Source of the DNA: Candidatus Gastranaerophilales bacterium
GTDB lineage: Bacteria > Cyanobacteriota > Vampirovibrionia > Gastranaerophilales > Gastranaerophilaceae
Direction of reading: 5' to 3'
Assembly (NCBI GenBank): GCA_900770525.1
Contig: CAAHDT010000018.1
Location: 1 to 52,301 of the forward strand
DNA length: 52,301 nucleotides
Shown here: positions 34,168-41,681 of the stretch, piece after piece
How positions within the stretch are numbered: position 1 is the stretch's first letter
How the letters are laid out: every line of letters starts with the position of its first letter
Program-made: the position numbers and the translations under genes
Notes under the pieces: generated by a model
Seen by the model: the letters and a program-made list of their open reading frames with translations, nothing else
Databases searched by the model: none
What the model was told of the DNA's origin: nothing

Positions 34168-35004
34168 ATGTCATTTAGCGTAAGAAATAACCCACAACAA
34201 TTGAAAAAGCCAATGAGCAGACAAGCGTTCCGTCCAGGGCAGTGGGGTGCTGTAAAGGCTAATAACAACATTACATATAATATTACTAACAACTTTCATA
34301 TGGATGGTTGTTGCTCGAACAATTACTCTTCTACAAATGCCGCTTGGGATAAATATGACTCTCCTGAGTTAAAAACAATGCAGAAAATCGGATTAAGCGC
34401 GGGTATACTCGGTAAATTCCTTGATGTCCTTGGGCTTGGCAAGAAAAAAGAGTCTGTTAAGAATGATACCGAAACTCCAAAGAGTACTCCTAAAGAAGCG
34501 CCAAAAGCTGAACCGGAAGTAAAAACTCCAAAAGATAATAACGACCAAACTGTTCAGCAAAACCAAGAAGTAAAACAAGTTCCTAAACAACAAGAAGCTC
34601 CGAAAGTAGTTGAACCGACAATCGACAATTTTGAATGGTCTAACGATATGGATATGATTGCCATGGACGACCTAAATCCTCAAACCGGAAAATCTCCAAC
34701 AGAGCCTATCCAAGGTAAAGTTGGCAATATTGTAAAAGATGAGAATAGTAAATTACCAAAAAGTTTCACCGTAACAGAAGGTGGACATACTTATAAATTC
34801 GAAAAAACAATTAACTCTAAGGATGGAAACCCTCAATATAAATGTACAGGACGTACTGGTAGCGATGGAAATAAAACTTACGCAACAGGCAACCTTTATG
34901 AATGTCGTCTTGTAAATGGCAAGCCACAACTTATTCAAACATCAAACATGGAAGGTTGGGGTTCCGGATTAGATCGCTTTAATTCAAAAAATAAAAAGGC
35001 TTAA
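34168..35004 (+). CDS. Hypothetical protein with a Lys/Pro-rich linker
   Basis: I do not recognise this 278-residue protein. The N-terminal part is basic and Asn-rich (NNNITYNITNNFHMDGCCSN), with a weakly hydrophobic GLSAGILGKFLDVLGL at about 72-87. A linker rich in Lys, Pro, Glu and Gln follows (about 90-155) and then a beta-type C-terminal region (SFTVTEGGHTYKFEKT, GNLYECRLVNGKPQL, about 195-265). No signal peptide is seen. The gene has its own strong promoter, and its end overlaps by four bases the end of the converging acetyltransferase gene. Confidence 0.6.
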   Translation: MSFSVRNNPQQLKKPMSRQAFRPGQWGAVKANNNITYNITNNFHMDGCCSNNYSSTNAAWDKYDSPELKTMQKIGLSAGILGKFLDVLGLGKKKESVKNDTETPKSTPKEAPKAEPEVKTPKDNNDQTVQQNQEVKQVPKQQEAPKVVEPTIDNFEWSNDMDMIAMDDLNPQTGKSPTEPIQGKVGNIVKDENSKLPKSFTVTEGGHTYKFEKTINSKDGNPQYKCTGRTGSDGNKTYATGNLYECRLVNGKPQLIQTSNMEGWGSGLDRFNSKNKKA

Positions 35005-35984
35005 TTTGTAGCTATTTGATTTTCACCTAATAAAAATACATTTAAAACATTTTCTTTTTGTTTTATAGGTTTGTACAAATCCTTGACCAAAACATTTTGA
35101 GTTTGAATGCAGTTAAAATTCTTCGATTTTAAATATTCCCCAAACTTTTCAGAGTTTTTAGAATATTTTTTCTGTTTTGCAAACGCATAAAATGTAGTTT
35201 TACGCGCCCCGATTTCTCTCATTGCAAAAGCTAAAATTTCATCATAAGAAATTTCGTAGCCACTACTTGTTGTCAAGTCTAGTATAAAATTTTGATTGTC
35301 ACCTGTCATTATAGACATATATGCAATAATTCTATGATGACTAGGCTCTTCCAAAACATAGCGATTCTTATAGAAATTTGTAATTCCCTCAAAAAACGGT
35401 TCTCTAAATTCTGTTTTTATCCTCACAAGTGCCGGTTTATATAATGAATTCAATTCACCATTATACAAATCACTTACTTTTTTGGAATCTTGATTTTGGT
35501 AAGCTCTAAAAGGGGCAGGATGGACATTATCATAATTTACGCCTTCAAGTTTCCATAAATTTTCTGATGAGCAATGTCTAAAACCGCATTGATTTAAAAA
35601 CAAGTTAAATAACTCTTCATGGGATTGGTCTATTGTTACCGAAAAAGAAGTAGCCCCCTTAGCACCATAGCGCGCAATTACAAAGTCAACAAGCTGTTTA
35701 CCAACATCGTATAAATTATTTTGGAAAATTAACCTCGTGATGTTTATTTTATAAGGATTACCCATAGTTGGTAAAACAGTAATCATCCCCAGAATTTCAT
35801 TTTTATCCAAAAATATATAAGACTCAGGCAAAAATTTGTACTTTAACGGAAGAAACTTATGAATAACACGTGCCGCTTCGCTTTTCATCTCTTTTGCGAA
35901 ACGATCACTGTCATCACTTCCCAAATACTCGGTCATTTTTCTAATTTTGGGGATGTCAAAGCAATTTAACTGTCTGATTCTCAT
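35001..35984 (-). CDS. Possible double-GNAT acetyltransferase-like protein
   Basis: The 327-residue protein starts MRIRQLNCFDIPKIRKMTEYLG, a usual opening for GNAT proteins (R-x-x-x-x-D-I-x-x-I). Strands such as SYIFLDKNEILGMITVLP (about 54-71) and the second half (RAYQNQDSKKVSDLYNGEL, then HRIIAYMSIM) suggest two GNAT-like folds in tandem. No clear acetyl-CoA Q/R-x-x-G-x-G/A signature is visible, so either domain may be degenerate. It has no obvious partner gene. Confidence 0.5.
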   Translation of the reverse strand: MRIRQLNCFDIPKIRKMTEYLGSDDSDRFAKEMKSEAARVIHKFLPLKYKFLPESYIFLDKNEILGMITVLPTMGNPYKINITRLIFQNNLYDVGKQLVDFVIARYGAKGATSFSVTIDQSHEELFNLFLNQCGFRHCSSENLWKLEGVNYDNVHPAPFRAYQNQDSKKVSDLYNGELNSLYKPALVRIKTEFREPFFEGITNFYKNRYVLEEPSHHRIIAYMSIMTGDNQNFILDLTTSSGYEISYDEILAFAMREIGARKTTFYAFAKQKKYSKNSEKFGEYLKSKNFNCIQTQNVLVKDLYKPIKQKENVLNVFLLGENQIATN

Positions 35985-36067
35985 ATTTCTATTATACCGC
36001 TACTTAAACATCTCCGCAAGTCTATAATTTTATTTAAGAAGAAGATTTGGACATAATTTTAGATGCT

Positions 36068-36098
36068 AAAAAGCCTCCGATAAAATCAGAGGCTTTTT
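36068..36098 (-). terminator. Terminator of the HU gene
   Basis: A 10-bp stem (AAAAAGCCTC / GAGGCTTTTT) with an 11-base loop ends in a T-run on the minus strand, about 20 bases after the end of the HU gene. Confidence 0.9.
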
Positions 36099-36119
36099 AT
36101 ATAAATCTTTAGCAAAAAA

Positions 36120-36395
36120 CTACTTGTCTAAAAGACCTTTGAATTTTTTACCTGCAACAAATGCTGGAACTGTTTTTGCTTCAATTTTCAAAGGAGCACC
36201 TGTTTGAGGGTTTCTACCAGTTCTTGCTGCTCTCTTACGAGCTTCAAATGTACCGAAACCAACCAAAGTAACTCTGTCGCCATTAGCTAGAGCTGCTTCA
36301 ATTGTATCCAAAACAGCTGCAACTACTTCAACTGCGTCTTTTTGAGAAACTTTTGCTTTTTTTGCTACTTCTTTTACCAATTCTTCTTTGTTCAT
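36120..36395 (-). CDS. hup: HU-family DNA-binding protein
   Basis: The 91-residue protein is a histone-like dimeric DNA bender. It has MNKEELVKEVAKKAKVSQKDA, then GDRVTLVGFGTFEARKRAARTGRNPQTG, the beta-arm signature with the intercalating Pro, and ends AGKKFKGLL. A perfect AAGGAGG lies upstream of the ATG at 36395; a longer frame is an artefact. It stands alone with its own promoter and terminator, as is usual for an abundant protein. Confidence 0.97.
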   Translation of the reverse strand: MNKEELVKEVAKKAKVSQKDAVEVVAAVLDTIEAALANGDRVTLVGFGTFEARKRAARTGRNPQTGAPLKIEAKTVPAFVAGKKFKGLLDK

Positions 36396-36473
36396 TAAGA
36401 ACCTCCTTCTTCCTTTGCGCAAACGGACCCCAGAAACCACATTTCTTCCGTTAGCTATAACGTTAACGAGGTT

Positions 36474-36501
36474 ATTATAACACGTTAAAACCTTTTTTCA
36501 A
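36474..36501 (-). promoter_or_regulatory. Promoter of the HU gene
   Basis: On the minus strand TTGAAA (36496-36501), a 16-base spacer and a perfect TATAAT (36474-36479) lie about 80 bases ahead of the start. The leader contains the palindrome CGTTAACG and related GTTA/TAAC repeats just after the -10 box, a possible operator. Confidence 0.75.
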
Positions 36502-36646
36502 GAGGGTTTTGGCGATTTTTATATTTTTTTTGTTAATATATCTGGATTTGCAGGCATTCTCACCCGAAATATCAATAATATCAAGCTAAAACGTGCTCCG
36601 GTTTTACAGAAAAAGGCGTAATGTGGTTGATATTATCGCATAACGC

Positions 36647-37522
36647 TTAAACAGAATGTTCATTTGCTCTTGCAAATTTTACATTTTTATAAAAATATTG
36701 CAAAATTTGATATGCGTTATACCCTTGTTTTGCTAAGTTGTTCGCTCCATGCTGGGACATTCCGAGTCCATGCCCGTTTTTCTTTACATTGCCATCATAA
36801 GATGGAACGGAGCGAATATATGGCAAATCACTACCCCAAACTTGTTTTGCATTTAGAGTTTGTCCACCTGCCGATGCTGAATAATAAGCCGGTACAACTT
36901 TGTAATTATATGTAAGCACTAAACCGTCTGTTTCTTGAACCGCAGAATTTGTTCTTGCTGTTTCAGAAGATGCACCACCGTATGCTTGATCTTCCGGAGT
37001 ATCTTTCAAGTCAAAACCAAGACTTGCGCGTTTGCCAAGATTAGCCAGGGCATAACTCCTTGCGGCAATTGCCTGTGCCTTAAGCGCTTCCATCTCCCAA
37101 CTTGACGGCATTTCAGACGGAACGACACCTCTTATATAATCTTCAAGGTTTACGTTATTAATTACGGTCAACTTTTTATTGTGGTTTTGAATCATCAAAT
37201 AGCCACGATACCATCTGCGTTTAGCGTTGATATAACCACCTTTTGCAGGTTTAATTACAATGTTATCGGAGTAAATTTGGTAAAACTTCCCATTTAATCT
37301 GATTGCCATTGTGTTTTTGTATGGGATAATTTCGTAACCCTTCATTGCATCTATTTTGCAAACAGTTTTGTTAGAATTTGCATCAATAATAGACGTTGCA
37401 TTTGAAGAACCGACTCCAATTCTTTCCGCACCAACAATTAACCCGATTTTAATCGCATAACACGGGTTAGCACACACTAATGTGAATAATAATATTATAA
37501 ATGTTGGTATAAACTTTTTCAT
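36647..37522 (-). CDS. SpoIID/LytB-domain protein (secreted)
   Basis: The 291-residue protein has a signal peptide (MKKFIPTFIILLFTLVCANPCYA). The SpoIID domain follows: VNLEDYIRGVVPSEMPSSWEMEALKAQAIAARSYAL (about 123-160), TDGLVLTYNYKVVPAYYSASAGG (about 197-220) and near the end GHGLGMSQHGANNLA (about 253-267). SpoIID-type proteins are lytic transglycosylase-like enzymes that trim denuded peptidoglycan; in cyanobacteria and many non-sporulating bacteria they act in wall remodelling. The fold is intact and length normal. Confidence 0.9.
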   Translation of the reverse strand: MKKFIPTFIILLFTLVCANPCYAIKIGLIVGAERIGVGSSNATSIIDANSNKTVCKIDAMKGYEIIPYKNTMAIRLNGKFYQIYSDNIVIKPAKGGYINAKRRWYRGYLMIQNHNKKLTVINNVNLEDYIRGVVPSEMPSSWEMEALKAQAIAARSYALANLGKRASLGFDLKDTPEDQAYGGASSETARTNSAVQETDGLVLTYNYKVVPAYYSASAGGQTLNAKQVWGSDLPYIRSVPSYDGNVKKNGHGLGMSQHGANNLAKQGYNAYQILQYFYKNVKFARANEHSV

Positions 37523-37557
37523 ATATTAGTAGTATAACATATGAATGTTTATTTTAA

Positions 37558-38223
37558 CTAGGCTTTTTGATTGATTTTTTGCGAATTGTTAATGCCAAAA
37601 TCGTGACATAACCTTTGCGAAGTATTTTTTCCAATTTTTTCACCGATATCAAATGCAGTCATAGAACCGCATACAAACAAAAGACCTTTTAGGATTGAAG
37701 CAGCTTTGCCGGCAGTTCCTGCTTTCATTAAGTATTGAGTAATTTTCTTAAGTCCTTTAGTATCTTTATATTTTTCGGCAAATTTAGCAACATTTTCTTC
37801 GTTAACAACCTTACCCATATGTAATTTCATCAATCCTTCTCCAAGGAACATGCCGGAAAGTGCTCCGAGTTGAGTTATTCCGGTGTCAACTTTGTCATTT
37901 GCAGTTAAGACTTTAATCCCTGCAGAAGCACAAATTAGTGGGTTTACGTTATGAGTGGCCCATTTAACGGCTTTTCCTGCATAGTCGACTGCTTTATATT
38001 GTTTAGCGTATTTGTCGAAAACACTGATGGCACTTTTAGCGCTATTAGCCGTTGTGTCGTTGTATTTTGTAATAGCTTCAACAATTTTGGCGCCTTGAGC
38101 AAATGCAACAGTTCCACGCGCTTTTTCACCATCTTTTGAATCATCTGTAGCTTTTTTAAAGTTACGATAACAAAATATACCGCTTGGAATACATACATCT
38201 AATATTTGAGTAGAAATACCCAT
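37558..38223 (-). CDS. Hypothetical Ala/Lys-rich helical protein with hydrophobic segments
   Basis: This 221-residue protein is unrecognised. It is mostly helical and basic, with a Gly/Leu-rich segment LGALSGMFLGEGLMKLHMG (about 120-138) and AASILKGLLFVCGSMTAFDIG near the end (about 175-195). It has no signal peptide. The style resembles the small hydrophobic protein at 12427, and both may be membrane-associated proteins particular to this lineage. Confidence 0.55.
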   Translation of the reverse strand: MGISTQILDVCIPSGIFCYRNFKKATDDSKDGEKARGTVAFAQGAKIVEAITKYNDTTANSAKSAISVFDKYAKQYKAVDYAGKAVKWATHNVNPLICASAGIKVLTANDKVDTGITQLGALSGMFLGEGLMKLHMGKVVNEENVAKFAEKYKDTKGLKKITQYLMKAGTAGKAASILKGLLFVCGSMTAFDIGEKIGKNTSQRLCHDFGINNSQKINQKA

Positions 38224-38335
38224 AGATAACCTTTTTATAACACTACCTTACATTTATATAAAGTAAAATGAGGTTAGAGAATTGCGGCAAAAGATAAAAT
38301 ATTTAAAAAAGTTAACAATTTATTTAAAATTAATG

Positions 38336-38363
38336 TTGCGAAAAAAAATGTTTGTGATAAGAT
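38336..38363 (+). promoter_or_regulatory. Possible promoter of tRNA-Arg
   Basis: TTGCGA (38336-38341), a 16-base spacer and TAAGAT (38358-38363) lie about 65 bases ahead of tRNA-Arg. The -10 box is imperfect. Confidence 0.4.
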
Positions 38364-38427
38364 AGAAATCGGAGGGAATATGCAGATACCCCAAGAAACC
38401 AAACGTCTGTTGACACCCTCTGGATCC

Positions 38428-38501
<74 letters not shown>

Positions 38502-38511
38502 TTTTTTCGTA

Positions 38512-38537
38512 AAAAGAGCTACTAAGGAGGCTCTTTT
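38512..38537 (+). terminator. Terminator after tRNA-Arg
   Basis: AAAAGAG and CTCTTTT form a short stem with a 12-base loop, ending in a T-run just after tRNA-Arg. Confidence 0.65.
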
Positions 38538-38573
38538 GCTGTATTTACAAGACTTTTGCCTGTTCTATTAAAG

Positions 38574-38608
38574 AAAATTTTGCAATTTTTGCAATTTTTG
38601 CAATTTTT
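38574..38608. repeat. Short tandem repeat (9-base unit GCAATTTTT)
   Basis: Three to four copies of the unit GCAATTTTT lie in a row in the AT-rich gap after tRNA-Arg. It is not a CRISPR: units are short, with no spacers. Confidence 0.7.
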
Positions 38609-38702
38609 AGGATTTTTATAAAAACAAATAAAACACTTATATTAAATGTTTTTTCTTATTCTATAATCGTAAAAGCTTTTTCCAAAATTATAAGATTTTA
38701 TC

Positions 38703-39098
38703 TTAGAAATTATCCTCTACTTGCCAGTATCCGTTTTTATCAGCACCAACACGCTTTATTAACCCGTTTTCTTGAAGTTTTTTCATATTCGAAATTATGC
38801 TTTTTCTTGCAATTCCAACAATTTCAGAAAGTTCTTCCTGCGTTATAAATGGATTTTCTTTTATTAAATTAAGAATTTTTTGCTGATTTACAGTAACCTT
38901 TTGAGTCACCTTTACAGTAACCTTTTTCTCAGTTTCAATAATTTCTTCTATTGTATTCAAAATTAAAGAAAGCATAAATTCTATAAATTTAGTGCTATTT
39001 GCATTGCTATCACTTACCCCGAGAACATTATAGTATAGTTTTCTTATGAATATATATGGACAGTGAATTAAATATTTAGATGTCTGATATCTACTCAT
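38703..39098 (-). CDS. Winged-helix protein resembling the C-terminal end of Fic proteins (possible remnant)
   Basis: The 131-residue protein ends in a clear winged-helix domain (about 68-131: QQKILNLIKENPFITQEELSEIVGIARKSIISNMKKLQ, GLIKRVGADKNGYWQV). The first half (SKYLIHCPYIFIRKLYYNVL, then STKFIEFMLSLILNTIEEI) resembles the link between the catalytic domain and the wHTH end of Fic-family AMP-transferases, but no Fic motif HPFxxGNGR is present. Between the two lies a Val/Thr/Lys repeat (VTVKVTQKVTV). It may be a truncated Fic gene or a small regulator. Its ATG shares one base with the stop of the upstream protease gene, so it could be translated by coupling. Confidence 0.5.
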   Translation of the reverse strand: MSRYQTSKYLIHCPYIFIRKLYYNVLGVSDSNANSTKFIEFMLSLILNTIEEIIETEKKVTVKVTQKVTVNQQKILNLIKENPFITQEELSEIVGIARKSIISNMKKLQENGLIKRVGADKNGYWQVEDNF

Positions 39099-41284
39099 TA
39101 CAATATAAAAATAGTCATGCCTTCAAAGAGTTCAAAATATCTATCTTTGGTATATGTACGCGATAAATTAGGGCTGTTTGGTTCTTTCACAGTAATTTGT
39201 TCGTCATCTGATATATCAGTTACATAAAAAGCATGGCTACTGAACTTTTGTATATCATAAGAAATTGTAGTTTTGGCAGTGAATTCTTGAACATCTTTTA
39301 TTTGAGCCATGATTTCAGGTGTCACATTTTTTATCTCGATAGGAATGTGTTTTAATTTTTGTCTGTTTTTGGGGTTGATTTCTACAAAATTACCATCAAT
39401 CATAACACCGATTTTTCCACTATTAATAATAGCTTCCATTGGTTTGTTTCCACTAAGAATTCCAAATGCGTCTTTCATCCAACCGCCATATATATTATCT
39501 TTATCATTAGGTTTAAATTCTTTATGATACTTATCATAAGCCATTTCTAATGCTTTCATATCGGCATCACCAATAGAAAAACTATAAGCGTTTTGAATTT
39601 CTTCATAACTGAATGTATAGGTAACTTTTCCACCTTCCAGTTTGATTTTCACTTCTTTGTTTGCGGGATTATTCTCTATACAATTATTGATATATTCTTG
39701 ACCGCTTTTAAGTTCTGATAAAGAATCTAACGATGATAAAAGCCAACAGTCTCCAATATGATTTTGATAAGAGTATTTATCGATTTTCCCATTCGGAGTA
39801 TCGTTTTGCGTAAAACCTCCAAACTCATAAAAAGAATTTTTGAGTAAATATGCAACTTTTTCCAGATTATTTTTTATGGTTTTATCATCTGTGCCATCCA
39901 ATAAACACTCGTCTAACATTTGATTTAATTTTTGCTTCCCTGATTGTAGTTTTTCGTCTGATACACGATTATTATAATCGAGTTTGGTATCTATACAACC
40001 TTTCAGAGCATCAACCATAATTTTTATTTGAACATTTTTTTCTTCAGCATTTTTTGTTGTTAAAATCTTTTCAATAAGAGTTTGCTTAATATGGTTTGGA
40101 TTTTTATAAGTTTCTATATCACTTTCTGTATTATAATTATTTATAGTCTTTAATACATTTTTTGCATTGACAGAGAAAAGTTTTTCAGTAGTAAAATCAT
40201 GAACAAGAGAACTTGCTATATCATATACTGCCACATTTTCATCTTTATTTGAATCTTGAATTTTTATCTCATTACCTTTGCCGTCATATTCTTTTTTATT
40301 TTTATTATCAATTACATTTAACAATTCACCTCTTGCATTATATGTACGCAAACTCGCAGGATATACTCCATCATAGTAGTCCTTATCGTAAAGATATTCA
40401 ACGCTCCGGCTTTGCATGCCTTCATCATTATAATTTATAACTCTGAATCTTTTGCCATCTTTGTACTCGGTTGTATAACAAAGTTGATTATTTTTATCAG
40501 TGGAATACACATATTCTTTACGCTCTTTTGAGTTATTTGGATTGTATTCAACTTTTATATAAATTTGATTGTCAATAACCATTACTTCCGAAAGTTTTTT
40601 ATTTTTATCTGTACCGGTTTTTATAATCGAATATTCACCATAATCCGGATTAAAATCAGTTATATCCCAACCGGATTCAGTTTTAATTTCGACTTTTTCA
40701 GGTTCTCCATTCTTGTCATAAGTTATTGTTCTTAATGAATTTCCGTTTGTATCCTTGATAGTCTTAGATATTATTTTATTATCATCAGAATAAATCCCCT
40801 CAAAATTTTTGTTTTCAGGATTGAACAAATTTTCTGCAAAATCTTTTCTTGTTTCTTGTGCTTTGAATAGATTTTTAGCACTAATTGTATCTTTTTCGCG
40901 CATTTCATGATATGGTGCACAAATTTGAGCAGTATCTTTCAATTTCAATTTTTCAGTTTTTTGAAATACCCTATATAAAAAATTTGTTAATGTAGTCTTG
41001 TCAAAATGCTCGCCACTTTTTTGATTTATTTCATCAAGCAATGCTTGTTTTTCTTCTTCATCAAGCAACTCAGTATTACCATTTTGGCCTGCATATTCTT
41101 TTATACATTGCCATAAACTTTTATACTCTTTTTTACCCAAAACATCTTTACCACCACTAAAAATATTGAACAGCTTTTTATCATTAGCTGTTCTAAAATC
41201 ACTATTTTTTAGTTCGTCTTGATAGTTTGAAAAATTTATAATATTGCCAAATTCAAGCCTCAAATAATCATTTTTTTTGTTCAT
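39098..41284 (-). CDS. Calpain-like cysteine protease protein with YD-like repeats
   Basis: The 728-residue protein has no signal peptide or membrane segment. Residues about 180-340 hold repeats of beta type with Tyr/Asp/Gly (RTITYDKNGEPEKVEI, RVINYNDEGMQSRSVEY, RTYNARGELLNVIDN), like MORN or YD/Rhs repeats. A helical region follows (about 350-480). The C-terminus (about 500-725) has a calpain (peptidase C2) triad pattern: NHIGDCWLLSSL with the oxyanion Gln and catalytic Cys (about 511), SSHAFYVTDI with His (about 684) and EPNSPN with Asn (about 702). The assignment comes from motifs only. The metalloprotease gene upstream shares the order of beta repeats, helical region, C-terminal protease. 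Confidence 0.65.
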   Translation of the reverse strand: MNKKNDYLRLEFGNIINFSNYQDELKNSDFRTANDKKLFNIFSGGKDVLGKKEYKSLWQCIKEYAGQNGNTELLDEEEKQALLDEINQKSGEHFDKTTLTNFLYRVFQKTEKLKLKDTAQICAPYHEMREKDTISAKNLFKAQETRKDFAENLFNPENKNFEGIYSDDNKIISKTIKDTNGNSLRTITYDKNGEPEKVEIKTESGWDITDFNPDYGEYSIIKTGTDKNKKLSEVMVIDNQIYIKVEYNPNNSKERKEYVYSTDKNNQLCYTTEYKDGKRFRVINYNDEGMQSRSVEYLYDKDYYDGVYPASLRTYNARGELLNVIDNKNKKEYDGKGNEIKIQDSNKDENVAVYDIASSLVHDFTTEKLFSVNAKNVLKTINNYNTESDIETYKNPNHIKQTLIEKILTTKNAEEKNVQIKIMVDALKGCIDTKLDYNNRVSDEKLQSGKQKLNQMLDECLLDGTDDKTIKNNLEKVAYLLKNSFYEFGGFTQNDTPNGKIDKYSYQNHIGDCWLLSSLDSLSELKSGQEYINNCIENNPANKEVKIKLEGGKVTYTFSYEEIQNAYSFSIGDADMKALEMAYDKYHKEFKPNDKDNIYGGWMKDAFGILSGNKPMEAIINSGKIGVMIDGNFVEINPKNRQKLKHIPIEIKNVTPEIMAQIKDVQEFTAKTTISYDIQKFSSHAFYVTDISDDEQITVKEPNSPNLSRTYTKDRYFELFEGMTIFIL

Positions 41285-41681
41285 AAAAATACCTAATAAT
41301 ATCTACAATATGTATAATGGCATATTTTTGAAAAACTTTAGAAATTTTCGGCAAATCGTTACAATTTTTTATAATGGGTAGCGAATGTAATAATAGCATT
41401 CCCAAAAATCTAGTTATTTAGTTTGAGAAATTTTCCCATAAAAACTATCAAAATTAAAATTTCTCGTTTTATATGTCAGACATTCTCAATTTATGCGTCT
41501 AGTTATACCTTTACATTGAATAGCATTAAACCTCTACCAGCGGGTTGAAAGGTCTGAGCAATATCCTAAGGTAATGTGCCACTTACGTTACTTCATTTCT
41601 CAGGTGGCATACTTTTATTCATATAATGGTCTTATTGTTTAAAACGGTGTAACCGCTAACACTTTTCCATATCTAAACCTC
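41285..41681. other. Intergenic stretch with inverted repeats
   Basis: The 397 bases between the two protease genes hold no reading frame. Two structures stand out: a perfect 10-bp inverted repeat (GAGAAATTTT at 41425-41434, AAAATTTCTC at 41456-41465) and a hairpin with arms ATGTGCCAC (41574-41582) and GTGGCAT (41604-41610), the latter followed by a T-rich tail on the plus strand. Confidence 0.5.

Noticed and set aside
38574..38608. Tandem GCAATTTTT units as a CRISPR
   Set aside because: Units of nine bases with no spacers are a simple repeat.
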